A stretch of 46,695 nt of DNA, taken from contig WGLS01000032.1 in assembly GCA_016125455.1 (NCBI GenBank), positions 1-46,695 of the forward strand, in the 5' to 3' direction. The notes under the pieces are model-generated. The model searched no databases, was not told where the DNA came from, and saw nothing but the letters and a program-made list of their open reading frames with translations. The position numbers and the translations under genes were made by a program. Positions 1 through 7,725 of this stretch are shown here, one piece after another (position 1 is the stretch's first letter; each line of letters starts with the position of its first letter). The stretch is from Alphaproteobacteria bacterium (GTDB lineage Bacteria; Pseudomonadota; Alphaproteobacteria; Caulobacterales; Parvularculaceae).

Positions 1-139
1 GGCGGCGCGACTACAACCGATTGAGACCGCACACGAGCCTCGACGGGCTCACGCCAAAGGAATTTGCAACCCGGTCCAGCAAGGACCATAACCAGAACAG
101 GCCGAGCCTATAAACGAGGGCAATCAGGGGGCAAGGTCA
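1..139 (+). mobile_element. Right end of an IS3-family insertion sequence (truncated by the window edge)
   Basis: The last codons of an IS3-type transposase are followed after its stop by 26 bases ending in a G-rich tract and CAAGGTCA. Read on the minus strand this starts TGACCTTGCCCCCTGA, which looks like the TG...CA terminal repeats of IS3-family elements. The left end lies outside the window, so neither the inverted repeat partner nor a target duplication can be checked. The boundary near base 139 is inferred. Confidence 0.6.
3..113 (+). CDS. IS3-family transposase OrfB, C-terminal 36 residues (partial)
   Basis: The frame opens at the window edge and ends at a TAA. The visible residues include YNRLRPHTSLDGLTPKEF, the conserved C-terminus of the rve integrase domain in IS3 OrfB proteins (typically Y-N-x-x-R-P-H-x-S-L followed by TPxEF). 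Only the tail is present, so catalytic residues and a start cannot be seen. It would catalyse cut and strand transfer of the element if the upstream part is intact. The tail itself shows no damage. Confidence 0.8.
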   Translation, partial: RRDYNRLRPHTSLDGLTPKEFATRSSKDHNQNRPSL

Positions 140-733
140 CCGTGGATAGGCATCAGCGCCGTTACCAAATGCCACTTTAATACGCGGTTCTTTGAATTGG
201 TGTTTGGCTATATCTCGACACTTTGCATAGACAGATACGAATTCACTTTGCAGAGGAATCAGGTGATCTCGAGCGAGTAACGCGATCTGCTTCCTGAGCT
301 CGTTTTTCTCTTCACCCAAGTCAAGCTTTCCGCCCGGACGTCGGTCCGGAAACTGCGCAAGCAGAATGCTTTCCGCCTCTTCCGCACGATTCTTCTGCAA
401 AACCCATAAGCCTCGAAACCACCTGTAACAATGAAAGATGAAAGCGCAGAGCATTGTCGCGACAAGTGTTATCGCAACTTGCCAAACCGACAAGACATCG
501 AAATTTCTTGGTAAAAATATTGCGAAAAGGGTAGTCGCTACGACACTCACTAAAAACGAATACACCAATGTTGGTAGCCAATCCTGCTTGGTCTTTTCCC
601 AGGCAAATTTTTGCCGATCCTGAAAGGTGGGATACCTCTTGCCCAAGTATCGCTCGTAGTGTCTTTGTGCCCTTGAAATTGGGAGGGCTTCAATATCGAC
701 AGTGGGTCCAAATCCTAACATCGAAAAAACCAT
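137..733 (-). CDS. Two-TM hypothetical protein, probably truncated at its C-terminus by the IS3 end
   Basis: I do not recognise a family for this 198-residue protein. A basic/aromatic N-terminal segment is followed by two likely membrane helices at about residues 52-74 and 82-103, then a charged soluble tail with a possible coiled coil at about 115-160. Base composition is visibly AT-richer than the downstream genes, suggesting acquired DNA. The stop codon TGA (complement of 137-139) coincides with the first bases of the presumed IS3 terminal repeat, so the natural C-terminus may have been lost and replaced by this stop. It reads towards the IS. No nearby partner gene suggests a function. Confidence 0.65.
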   Translation of the reverse strand: MVFSMLGFGPTVDIEALPISRAQRHYERYLGKRYPTFQDRQKFAWEKTKQDWLPTLVYSFLVSVVATTLFAIFLPRNFDVLSVWQVAITLVATMLCAFIFHCYRWFRGLWVLQKNRAEEAESILLAQFPDRRPGGKLDLGEEKNELRKQIALLARDHLIPLQSEFVSVYAKCRDIAKHQFKEPRIKVAFGNGADAYPR

Positions 734-778
734 CTTAATCCGAAATCGCGTTTGCTGACTTTACGATAAACGCCAATA

Positions 779-862
779 CCGCCCGGCGGGGACGCCCAGT
801 CAAGGGCGCGCATCGCGCGCCGCGAAACGGCTTCGCCCTTGACTGCGGCGCCCCGCGGGCGG
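779..862. repeat. Large imperfect palindrome (about 29-30 bp arms)
   Basis: Arm 779-808 and arm 834-862 are near reverse complements, sharing the core AGTCAAGGGCG / CGCCCTTGACT and the outer CCGCCC...GGGCGG. The 25-base spacer is itself GC-rich. There is no T-run after it, so it does not look like a simple terminator. It is the first of four hairpins in this gene-free stretch. Confidence 0.75.
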
Positions 863-886
863 TTACGCTATCCAAGCCCCGACCGT

Positions 887-922
887 CCGTCCGGAAAGCA
901 AATGCCTTTGCTTTCCGGACGG
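887..922. repeat. Perfect 16-bp hairpin with 4-base loop
   Basis: CCGTCCGGAAAGCAAA at 887-902 pairs exactly with 907-922 around the loop TGCC. No T-run follows on either strand. A perfect stem this long is unlikely by chance and suggests a selected or mobile palindromic unit rather than a standard terminator. Confidence 0.85.
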
Positions 923-958
923 CGGCGGGCTCTTCTCCAATTAAAGATGCGGACTCAC

Positions 959-1021
959 GGCATCCTTCGAGACGCCCCGCCCATATCCGTCGGATATCGG
1001 CGGGGGCTCCTCAGGATGAAG
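959..1021. repeat. REP-like palindromic element
   Basis: The block starts with CATCCTTCGAGACGCCCC and ends with GGGGCTCCTCAGGATG, so the outer CATCCT/AGGATG ends pair, with an inner near-palindrome CCCATATCCG/CGGATATCGG. From memory, elements with CATCCTTCGAGACG...CCTCAGGATG ends are dispersed palindromic repeats common between genes in alphaproteobacteria. Only one copy is visible in this window. Confidence 0.6.
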
Positions 1022-1052
1022 GCCTGATTGCAAATTTTATCGCCGGTTCGAG

Positions 1053-1070
1053 CCGCGCCTTGCGGCGCGG
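1053..1070 (-). terminator. GC hairpin downstream of the lipoprotein gene, possible terminator
   Basis: CCGCGCC (1053-1059) pairs perfectly with GGCGCGG (1064-1070). On the minus strand it lies just past the lipoprotein stop at 1097. An immediate U-run is missing; the A/T-rich stretch comes about 15 bases later, so termination strength is uncertain. Confidence 0.4.
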
Positions 1071-1096
1071 ACATTCGCACGGCTGTCTGACAGACG

Positions 1097-1675
1097 TCAG
1101 ACGCCGTCGCCGGCCGACGCCTGAACGTCGACATCGGCATCGGCATCGATGTCCGCGTCAACCTCAGCGTCGACGTCAACGTCCGACACGTCGCCGCCGT
1201 CGGATTCCGCCGTCTCCCGGCCGCCGCCCTCGATGCGGACGTCATAGACCTTTGACGTCTCGGCGCTGCCGACGGGCGCAAGGGACGCGCGCATGGGGTC
1301 GGGCTTCAGCTGCATGTTGGCGCCGGTGCCGGCGTCGACGATGAACCCGACGCCGCCGCCGAGAATGGCGTTGCCGGCGACGCCCGTCGCCCCGCCCTTC
1401 GCGCCGATGCGCGAGGCGAGCCGCGCCGTCACCGGCTTGTAACCCGCCTTTTCAAAGGTGACGTTGAAGTCGCGCTTGCGGCTGAGCTGAAGCTCGCACG
1501 GCGAGGTGCAGGCCCACTGGGTCTTTTCCTTCTTGTCACGGACGACCGTGACCTGCGCCCCGTCCGGGTCGCTTTCGAACTTTACGCCCTGCTTGGTGCC
1601 GCGCGTGACCGTGCCGCATGCCGCCATCGACACTGACATGAGCACCAGAAAGAAAAGTCGGAACACTGTTTTCAC
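1097..1675 (-). CDS. PEGA-like lipoprotein with an acidic Asp/Val tail
   Basis: The 192-residue product begins with a lipoprotein signal ending SMAAC, so Cys20 would be lipidated and the protein anchored in the envelope. Residues about 30-85 resemble PEGA-type beta domains (SDPDGAQVTV, then GYKP), with Cys56 and Cys60 close enough for a disulfide. A glycine-rich stretch at about 91-112 may be a membrane-associated hairpin. Residues 162-184 are an unusual run of alternating Asp and Val/Ala. Such proteins are sometimes labelled translation initiation factor 2 in databases, which is a misnomer. Start is a GTG with weak Shine-Dalgarno; function unknown. Confidence 0.7.
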   Translation of the reverse strand: MKTVFRLFFLVLMSVSMAACGTVTRGTKQGVKFESDPDGAQVTVVRDKKEKTQWACTSPCELQLSRKRDFNVTFEKAGYKPVTARLASRIGAKGGATGVAGNAILGGGVGFIVDAGTGANMQLKPDPMRASLAPVGSAETSKVYDVRIEGGGRETAESDGGDVSDVDVDAEVDADIDADADVDVQASAGDGV

Positions 1676-1747
1676 CTTTATTTTGGATTTAAACTTCCTG
1701 CAGGATAGACTCTTTCAGGCAACCTGCAACGGGCATTTACGCCCGCT

Positions 1748-2245
1748 CTAGAACACCCCCATGGCGAGGCCTGCGGCCATCGCCGCGCCGACGTCGCGAC
1801 AGCGGGCGAGGTCAGCCTCCGGAATGGTTTTCGGGGCGAGGATCGCCTCTTTCGTCTGGGCGTTGGTGCACACGACAATCGGCTCCTGCGCGGTTTTCAG
1901 TCGCCAGCCTTTTGCGATGCGGGCCGTCTGGCGGACGGCGTTTTCCCCGTCGGACCCCGCGCAGGCCATCTGGGCGTAGGGACGGCCCTCGATCTTGCCG
2001 AGGACGTCGTAATAGGTCCGGTCATAGAACGCCTTCATGACGCCGGCGATCGCGGCGAGGTTTTCCGGCGCGGCGAAGATATATCCGTCCGCTTCCAGAA
2101 GATCGGCCTGCCCGGCCTCTTCGGCGCGTTTCAGGATCGTCTGCGCGCCGTCTTCCTCTCGCGCGCCATCGAATGCGGCGCGGGCCATCGCCTCGGTCCC
2201 GCCAGTGCGCGAATAGTAAACGATCAGGAGTTTCGGCATTTTCAT
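1748..2245 (-). CDS. Flavodoxin/WrbA-like FMN-binding protein
   Basis: This 165-residue protein has the flavodoxin fold signature: beta strand LLIVYYS followed by the FMN phosphate loop SRTGGTEAMA (residues 12-21), and the second flavin loop APENLAAIAGVMKAFYDRTY (about 59-78), which resembles WrbA/NAD(P)H-dependent FMN reductases. It probably binds FMN non-covalently and shuttles electrons or reduces small quinone-like substrates in the cytoplasm; the exact substrate cannot be read. The ATG used is preceded by AAGGAAG; a second ATG two codons in is possible. It is transcribed in the same direction as the lipoprotein 72 bases downstream but need not share an operon. Confidence 0.75.
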   Translation of the reverse strand: MKMPKLLIVYYSRTGGTEAMARAAFDGAREEDGAQTILKRAEEAGQADLLEADGYIFAAPENLAAIAGVMKAFYDRTYYDVLGKIEGRPYAQMACAGSDGENAVRQTARIAKGWRLKTAQEPIVVCTNAQTKEAILAPKTIPEADLARCRDVGAAMAAGLAMGVF

Positions 2246-2374
2246 CCTGCTTCCTTGCGAGGGGCGGATATAGGGCCCTCAGGTCCGGAACGGGAGGGCG
2301 GACGTCCCGCCGCTTGACGCCGGCGCGCCGGCGGCGGACGATTGCGCCCGGGGAAATCGCGGGGGATCGGGGCG

Positions 2375-3052
2375 ATGGGGTCGGCGCGGCGGACGACTGG
2401 CATATTGCTCGGCATGGTCGCGCTCGCGGCCGCTTACCTGACCGCGGCGCCAGGCCACGCGCTGCAATGCGCCTATTCCTATGATGGGCGCGATGGCCTC
2501 GCGCCCGGCGAGGCGACCGCCGCGTGCCTCGCCCGCTTCGACGAGATGGCGGCCGACGAATACCAGCCCGTCCGGGCGCTTCGGGACTACATGCGCACCG
2601 CGGACGATCCGTCGACTTTCACGGGCGACACGGCGGCCCTGAAGGGCCGCGCTTCCACCGAAACCCTCGCGCCCATGGCGCCAAACGACCGCGCCATCGG
2701 CGACGGCCGGGCGAACCTCGCCCTCTTGTTGTCCCTGTGCGTCCTCGCAGCATTCGGCTTCCGCAGTCGGCCGGGAACAATCGTCACCGTTACCGCTAGC
2801 GTCATCATCTTCGCTGTAGCCTTCGCCACCTATGGCGGCATCATGGGCGGGTTCGAGCTGGACGGTTTCGGCGGGCTGTTTGCGGCGTTGACGTTAGGGG
2901 CATACCAGCCGCCTGTTGAAGTCTGGGGCGCGACGGCCCTCCTGCCGGTCGGGCTCGCCTGGCGGATTGCCCTCGCCGCGGTCGCCCTTTTGTTTCTTGT
3001 CTACCTTGTGCTGAGCATCTTCGGGCGACGCGCCCGGGCCGGCAAGGGCTAG
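2375..3052 (+). CDS. Hypothetical exported/membrane protein with four TM segments
   Basis: The preferred ATG at 2375 follows GGGGGATCGGGGCG and gives a 225-residue protein; an in-frame TTG at 2342 is a less likely start. Residues about 8-28 form a signal peptide or signal anchor (cleavage possible after GHA), followed by a short periplasmic region with two Cys (CAYSYDG... and CLARF) that could form a disulfide. Three further hydrophobic helices occupy the second half, and the tail is basic (FGRRARAGKG), fitting a cytoplasmic C-terminus. I do not recognise the family. It precedes the folate cycloligase gene by about 290 bases. Confidence 0.6.
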   Translation: MGSARRTTGILLGMVALAAAYLTAAPGHALQCAYSYDGRDGLAPGEATAACLARFDEMAADEYQPVRALRDYMRTADDPSTFTGDTAALKGRASTETLAPMAPNDRAIGDGRANLALLLSLCVLAAFGFRSRPGTIVTVTASVIIFAVAFATYGGIMGGFELDGFGGLFAALTLGAYQPPVEVWGATALLPVGLAWRIALAAVALLFLVYLVLSIFGRRARAGKG

Positions 3053-3109
3053 GGGGCGTGCCCCGCGCTGGGATCGACCCGCGCGGCCAACCCTGCCCTT
3101 TCGCCCGGC

Positions 3110-3335
3110 CAGCCCGCCTCCCTTGCGCTGGCGCCCGCCCTTTCCTACTTTCGGACGGCTGCCCGGCGCGTCAGGACCCAATTCCCCGGGGCCGTACTCA
3201 TCTGAATGGGAGCCGCCTCTGGCTTTGGCCCTTGGCCTCAGACACGCAGCGCCCACCTGGTCCGTCGGGTCCAGGGCGAACATCCGGTCCGACGGCCAGG
3301 GCGGCGCCTCATTTCTGGTTCCGGGACGGAAGGAA
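3110..3335 (+). ncRNA. ssrS: Possible 6S RNA (ssrS) locus, tentative
   Basis: In many proteobacteria the 6S RNA gene lies immediately upstream of the 5-formyltetrahydrofolate cycloligase gene, as this gene-free 290-base stretch does. The sequence holds GC-rich complementary segments, for example CCTGG...CCAGG around 3256-3274 and GTCCGTCGG/CCGGTCCGACGG. I cannot fold it or match it to a covariance model, and the ends are guesses. The call rests mainly on position. Confidence 0.25.
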
Positions 3336-3343
3336 CGCGCCGG

Positions 3344-3946
3344 ATGATCATCGCGCCAATCAAGGGGGTATTCGATCCGAAAGGGCCATTGCGGGCGCGC
3401 ATGACCGCCGAGCGTCGGGCAATCGCGGCCAGCGGCGACGCGAAGACGCTGGCGAGGCATGCGGCAGGCGCATTCATCCGTGACATCCCCATGCCGGACA
3501 GCGCCATCGTCGCCCTTTATCATCCAATCCGGGACGAACTCGACACGGAGCCGCTTTTCGATGCGCTGACCGAAAAAGGCTTCGACATAGCGCTGCCGGT
3601 GACGCCTAAGCGGAAAGCGCCGCTCATGTTCCGGCGCTTCCGGACCGGCGATGCGCTGGTGGAGGGTCGCTACGGCGTCATGACGCCGGCCGAAGATGCA
3701 GCGGAGGTGACGCCGCATATCGTCGTCGCGCCGCTGCTCGGTTTCACGCGCGCCGGCGACCGGCTCGGTTATGGCGGGGGCTACTACGACCGAACCCTCG
3801 CGGCGCGGCGGGCGGGCGGCAACGTCCTTGCGGTGGGATATGGCTTCGCGCGGCAGGAACTGGAGCGATTGCCGGTCGCGCCGAACGATGAGCCTATGGA
3901 CTGGATCGTGACCGAACGCGGCGCCATAAGAGCAAACGGGAGCTAA
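3344..3946 (+). CDS. 5-formyltetrahydrofolate cyclo-ligase
   Basis: The enzyme converts 5-formyl-THF to 5,10-methenyl-THF with ATP, salvaging the folate pool in the cytoplasm. The 200-residue length fits the family. Diagnostic features are the N-terminal LRARMTAERRAI helix, the LYHPIRDELDTEPL segment (about 59-71), and the substrate/ATP loop LGYGGGYYDR (141-150) followed by VGYGFARQ. The start at 3344 is chosen because AAGGAA precedes it and upstream extensions have no family similarity. The next gene (YmdB type) starts 20 bases after the stop, an arrangement common in alphaproteobacteria, so the two are likely co-transcribed. Confidence 0.92.
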   Translation: MIIAPIKGVFDPKGPLRARMTAERRAIAASGDAKTLARHAAGAFIRDIPMPDSAIVALYHPIRDELDTEPLFDALTEKGFDIALPVTPKRKAPLMFRRFRTGDALVEGRYGVMTPAEDAAEVTPHIVVAPLLGFTRAGDRLGYGGGYYDRTLAARRAGGNVLAVGYGFARQELERLPVAPNDEPMDWIVTERGAIRANGS

Positions 3947-3965
3947 GCCGGCAGGAGTTTTTCAA

Positions 3966-4787
3966 GTGCTGCGTATCGGAGTGTTCGGCGACGTGGTTGG
4001 CCGCGCCGGACGGCGCGCCCTCGCCGATCATCTGCCTCGCCTTAAACGCCGGCTCTCCCTCGATTTCGTCGTGGTCAACGTGGAGAATGCGGCGGGCGGC
4101 TTTGGCGTCACGCCCTCGATCTGCGAGGAGATGTTCGACGCGGGCGCCGACGTCCTGACCACCGGCAACCACGCCTACGACCAGCGCGATGACATAGACC
4201 TTTACGATGTCGAGCGGCGGCTTCTCAGGCCGGCGAACTTTCCTTCATCCAATCCGGGCCGCGGGAGCGGACTCTATCCGACGGGCGACGGCCGCAACGT
4301 CCTCGTCGTCAACCTTCAGGGCCAGCGGGGCATGCCGCCGATCGACGATCCGTGCGCGGCGATCGACCGAGAGCTTGACGGCGTAAAGCTCGGCCGCGAG
4401 GCGGATGCTATCATCGTGGATTTCCATGCCGAAGCGACGTCGGAGAAGTACTCGCTGGGCCATTATCTCGACGGACGCGCCACTATTGTCGTCGGCACGC
4501 ACACGCACGTTCCGACCTCGGACCACCAGATTCTGAGCCGCGGCACGGCCTATGTCACTGACCTTGGCATGTGCGGCGACTATGACAGCGTTATCGGCAT
4601 GGAAAAATCCGAGCCGCTGCATCGATTCCAGACCAAGATGAATATGGGCCGCATGAACCCGGCGTCCGGCGAAGGGACAGTGTGTGGCCTCTTCATCGAG
4701 GCGAACGCCGCCGGCGAGGCGACGCGCGCCGAGCCGATCCGCATTGGCGGCAAACTGAGCGAGATCCTGCCGGCGGCGGTCGGCTGA
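3966..4787 (+). CDS. YmdB-family metallophosphoesterase (TIGR00282)
   Basis: The 273-residue protein belongs to the YmdB/TIGR00282 family of dinuclear-metal phosphodiesterases; the Bacillus member hydrolyses cyclic nucleotides such as 2',3'-cAMP. Metal-binding motifs are visible in order: GDVVGRAGR with Asp8, NVENAAGG with Glu40/Asn41, TTGNHAYD (65-72), DFHAEATSEK, and GTHTHVPTSD near the C-terminal third. It starts at a GTG with AGGAG eight bases upstream, 20 bases after the folate cycloligase. Length and motif order are complete, so it should be active. The physiological substrate in this lineage is unknown. Confidence 0.9.
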   Translation: MLRIGVFGDVVGRAGRRALADHLPRLKRRLSLDFVVVNVENAAGGFGVTPSICEEMFDAGADVLTTGNHAYDQRDDIDLYDVERRLLRPANFPSSNPGRGSGLYPTGDGRNVLVVNLQGQRGMPPIDDPCAAIDRELDGVKLGREADAIIVDFHAEATSEKYSLGHYLDGRATIVVGTHTHVPTSDHQILSRGTAYVTDLGMCGDYDSVIGMEKSEPLHRFQTKMNMGRMNPASGEGTVCGLFIEANAAGEATRAEPIRIGGKLSEILPAAVG

Positions 4788-4847
4788 CGCGCCTCTTTGC
4801 CTTCGCCGACATCCGCCGCTAGGCTCCCGACGGTTAAGCGACAGGGG

Positions 4848-6266
4848 ATGCGCATGCTGTTCCGAAGTTCACTCAGGACACTGATCACCGCGGCGTTGAG
4901 CATGGCGATCGCCTTGCCGGCGGTCGCGCAGGACGAGCGCTATGACCCCGAAGCGCGGCTGAAAGAGCTCGGAATCGAGCTTCCCGAACCGCCAAAGCCT
5001 GTCGCCAACTATGTCAACGGCGTCGAGACCGGCAACCTGATCTTCCTCGCCGGCAAGGGGCCGAGGGCGTCGGACGGAACTGAACTGCGCGGCAAGCTCG
5101 GCGCCGACCTGACAATCGAACAGGGCTACGCCGGCGCGCGCCAGACGGCGATCAACCAGCTCGCGGTGCTGAACGACATGCTCGGCGGCGACCTGTCGCG
5201 GGTGCGCCGCGTCGTTAAGGTGCTTGGCATGGTGAATTCGGCGCCGGATTTCGTCGAGCAGCCGGCAGTGATCAACGGCTTCTCAGACCTTATCGTCGAG
5301 GTTTTCGGCGAGCGCGGCAAGCATGCGCGCGCGGCGGTCGGGATGGCGTCGCTGCCGCGCGGGCAGGCGGTCGAGATCGAGATGATCGTCGAGATAGAGC
5401 CGGACCCGGCGAGCGAAACGAACCCTCTATGGCGAGAGACTAAGGTCCGCAACTACTTGCCCCACATGACGACAACGGAGGTGCGGGACCTCAGCAATCG
5501 GACGGACCTCGTCATTATCCCGCTTGGCGCGCTTGAGCAGCATGCGGACCATCTTCCCATCGGAACGGATTTCCTGAATGGCGTTGAACGGTGCAAGCTG
5601 ATCGCGCAGGAACGGGATATGCTGGTCGCCCCGGTCCTGATGGCCGGCCAGTCGCCCTACCACATGGGATTTTCGGGCACGATCGCCCTGTCCGCCGAAA
5701 CGATCATCAAGGTTCACATGGAGGCGGTGGAAAGCCTGATTGCCCATGGCTTTCGCCGCTTCATCCTGATGAACGCCCATGGCGGCAACGCCGCAATCAC
5801 GACCCTGCTCGCCGATCAGATCAACCAGACGACCGCCGGCGTCGCGGTTTCCCTTGAAGTCGCCGTCCGGCCCTATCTGGGGCGGGAAAACACGCCGCCT
5901 GCGGAGGTTCTTGACCGCCACGCCGGCACGCCGGAGACGTCGTCAAGCCTCTATCTCATTCCGACGCTAGTTGATCTCTCCAAGGCGCGGCCTTCACCGG
6001 TCAAGCTACCCTCGCATCTTGAAGCGATGCTGCCGGACGTCGTCGCGGACGAGCCGACGGCAAAGCTCGTTTTCCTCGCCGAAGGGCTGAAGGCGAAATC
6101 GACCGGGAAAAAGACGTCCACGGCGGAAATGACCAAGACCGGCGTCTGGGGCGAGCGCGACCCCGCAGAATCGACGCTCGACCGCGGGCGGAACGATACG
6201 CGGCGGCTTGTTGAGGCGACCGTGAAATTTGTCGACCGCTGGAACGAGCTCGACGCGAAGCGGTAG
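4848..6266 (+). CDS. Secreted RidA-creatininase fusion protein
   Basis: A signal peptide (about residues 1-28, ending LPAVAQ) precedes two domains. Residues about 30-185 form a RidA/YjgF-like fold (NLIFLAGKGPRASDG, later ARAAVGMASLPRGQAVEIEMIVEI), related to enamine/imine deaminases. Residues about 200-460 are a creatininase-family metal amidohydrolase with GALEQHADHLPIGTD (Glu230, His232, Asp241 as likely metal ligands) and MNAHGGN. Creatininase homologues open cyclic amides such as creatinine or mycofactocin/F420-type intermediates. The export signal places both domains in the periplasm. ATG 4854 with AGGGG six bases upstream is an equally plausible start. A cytochrome c gene follows after 45 bases. 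Substrate unknown. Confidence 0.8.
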   Translation: MRMLFRSSLRTLITAALSMAIALPAVAQDERYDPEARLKELGIELPEPPKPVANYVNGVETGNLIFLAGKGPRASDGTELRGKLGADLTIEQGYAGARQTAINQLAVLNDMLGGDLSRVRRVVKVLGMVNSAPDFVEQPAVINGFSDLIVEVFGERGKHARAAVGMASLPRGQAVEIEMIVEIEPDPASETNPLWRETKVRNYLPHMTTTEVRDLSNRTDLVIIPLGALEQHADHLPIGTDFLNGVERCKLIAQERDMLVAPVLMAGQSPYHMGFSGTIALSAETIIKVHMEAVESLIAHGFRRFILMNAHGGNAAITTLLADQINQTTAGVAVSLEVAVRPYLGRENTPPAEVLDRHAGTPETSSSLYLIPTLVDLSKARPSPVKLPSHLEAMLPDVVADEPTAKLVFLAEGLKAKSTGKKTSTAEMTKTGVWGERDPAESTLDRGRNDTRRLVEATVKFVDRWNELDAKR

Positions 6267-6311
6267 GGTCAAACTGGCGACGCGCGGCGAGACGGAGCAC
6301 TGGGGAGCATA

Positions 6312-7196
6312 ATGCGGGTCATCCTGATGATCGCGGCGGCGCTCGCCGCGCTGCCGCTGGCGGGCCTTAGCGGCGTCTATGCGCTGAGCGAGGCGCGCCT
6401 GCGAGATGTGTCCCGCGGGCCGGCGTTCAGTGCGCCAATCCCCACGGACGCCGCCTCGATTGAACATGGCCGGCATGTCGCCCGAACCCGGGGCTGCTTC
6501 GGCTGCCACGGACAGAAGCTACAAGGCTGGAATTTTGACGAGCAGTGGGACTGGCCAGAACGGGCAGTCGCCCCAAACCTTGCGCGTTACGCACGCGAGA
6601 ACGACGTCGCGACCATCGAGGCTGCCGTGCGCCAGGGGATTGGCCGCAACGGCAGGGCGCTGATGTCGATGCCCTCCTTCAACTTCCGCCGCCTGACGGA
6701 TGAAGACATGGCCGCGCTTATCGCTTTCCTGAAATCTGCGCCGGTCGTCGAGGCGCAGCTGCCAACGCCGAAGCTTGGCTGGGCCGCGCGATGGGGCGTC
6801 GTGACCGGCGCCGAGCCGCGCGTGCCGGACTGGGTGGCCGTCGTTCCGGAACTGGCGGTCGATCCCATAGGCGACCGGCAGCGAGCAGCGGGCGAATATC
6901 TCGCCATGACCATGTGCAATGAATGCCATGGTCTCGACGTACGCGGACAATGGTTCTATATGCCGCCAACGCCGGATCTCGGCGCTGTCGTTCCGACCTA
7001 TTCGCGCGCGGCGTTTGAAACGCTCATCGAGACGGGGATCAGCGCCGACGGGCGGGAGCTTGGCCTGATGCGCCTCGTCGCACCCGATCGATTTCCTTCG
7101 CTCACCGACGCCGAGGTTGACGCTCTGTATGCGTACCTTACATCGCTTGCCGCTGCCCCCGTCGCGAACGCCGTCAAGTGGCGGCCGGCCCAGTGA
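6312..7196 (+). CDS. Di-haem cytochrome c
   Basis: A hydrophobic N-terminal signal/anchor (residues 1-25) leads to two cytochrome c domains with covalent haem motifs CFGCH (62-66) and CNECH (202-206). Candidate axial methionines lie in SMPSF (about 118-121) and GLMRLV in the second domain. At 294 residues it resembles the di-haem subunits that accept electrons from periplasmic dehydrogenases, including molybdenum hydroxylases of the IorAB/aldehyde dehydrogenase type; such an enzyme is encoded at 16,376-19,095, but not next to it. The gene follows the RidA-creatininase gene by 45 bases and may share its transcript. The true electron donor cannot be read from sequence. Confidence 0.85.
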   Translation: MRVILMIAAALAALPLAGLSGVYALSEARLRDVSRGPAFSAPIPTDAASIEHGRHVARTRGCFGCHGQKLQGWNFDEQWDWPERAVAPNLARYARENDVATIEAAVRQGIGRNGRALMSMPSFNFRRLTDEDMAALIAFLKSAPVVEAQLPTPKLGWAARWGVVTGAEPRVPDWVAVVPELAVDPIGDRQRAAGEYLAMTMCNECHGLDVRGQWFYMPPTPDLGAVVPTYSRAAFETLIETGISADGRELGLMRLVAPDRFPSLTDAEVDALYAYLTSLAAAPVANAVKWRPAQ

Positions 7197-7308
7197 CGGG
7201 CCCGGCGCAGTGACCAGACGCGAGAAGAAGGGACGCGAGGAGGCTGCGCAGAGCGTCACCGGACGGGTCGGCGCAGGCGAACAGGCGGCGTCCGGGCGAC
7301 GAAGATTC

Positions 7309-7704
7309 ATGGAGATCGGCGGCACCATCGCGGCGCAAAAGTCACCCTTTGCGGCGCAAGGCGTCGATATTGGCTGGGCCCACAATGGCACGATCAACGT
7401 CGACATTGCGCCATACGCATTCGTCGGCGCCATCCCGACGCACAAGCTCTCCGCCGTTCAATGGCTGCCGGGCGGTCCGCCGGAATCCTTTGATCTGTAC
7501 GCCTGCAGCATTGCGTTCGGCGAAAGCAATTTCGACGCGATGATTTACCGCCCGGATCAGGGGACGAAGCACCTGTTCGGAAGCCCGCCGAAACCGCCGA
7601 CGCTATGCGAGGTTCTGGCGCCATTTATCCGTGGACTGTCGTATGGCGCGGTCGTCCGCCTCGAATTAACGCCCGAATGCGGAGGCTTTCACTGGCGGGC
7701 GTGA
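7309..7704 (+). CDS. Hypothetical protein, soluble, about 131 residues
   Basis: I do not recognise the family. The protein has no signal peptide or membrane helix and contains aromatic/proline-rich segments such as VQWLPGGPPESFDLYAC and LFGSPPKPPTLCEVLAPF. The coding frame stays open upstream to a GTG at 7210, which would add a very basic, low-complexity 33-residue extension (TRREKKGREEA); neither start has a strong Shine-Dalgarno. It lies downstream of the cytochrome c gene on the same strand and converges with the membrane protein gene ending at 7726. Confidence 0.5.
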   Translation: MEIGGTIAAQKSPFAAQGVDIGWAHNGTINVDIAPYAFVGAIPTHKLSAVQWLPGGPPESFDLYACSIAFGESNFDAMIYRPDQGTKHLFGSPPKPPTLCEVLAPFIRGLSYGAVVRLELTPECGGFHWRA

Positions 7705-7725
7705 GCGGCGACAACCGGCGCGCGA

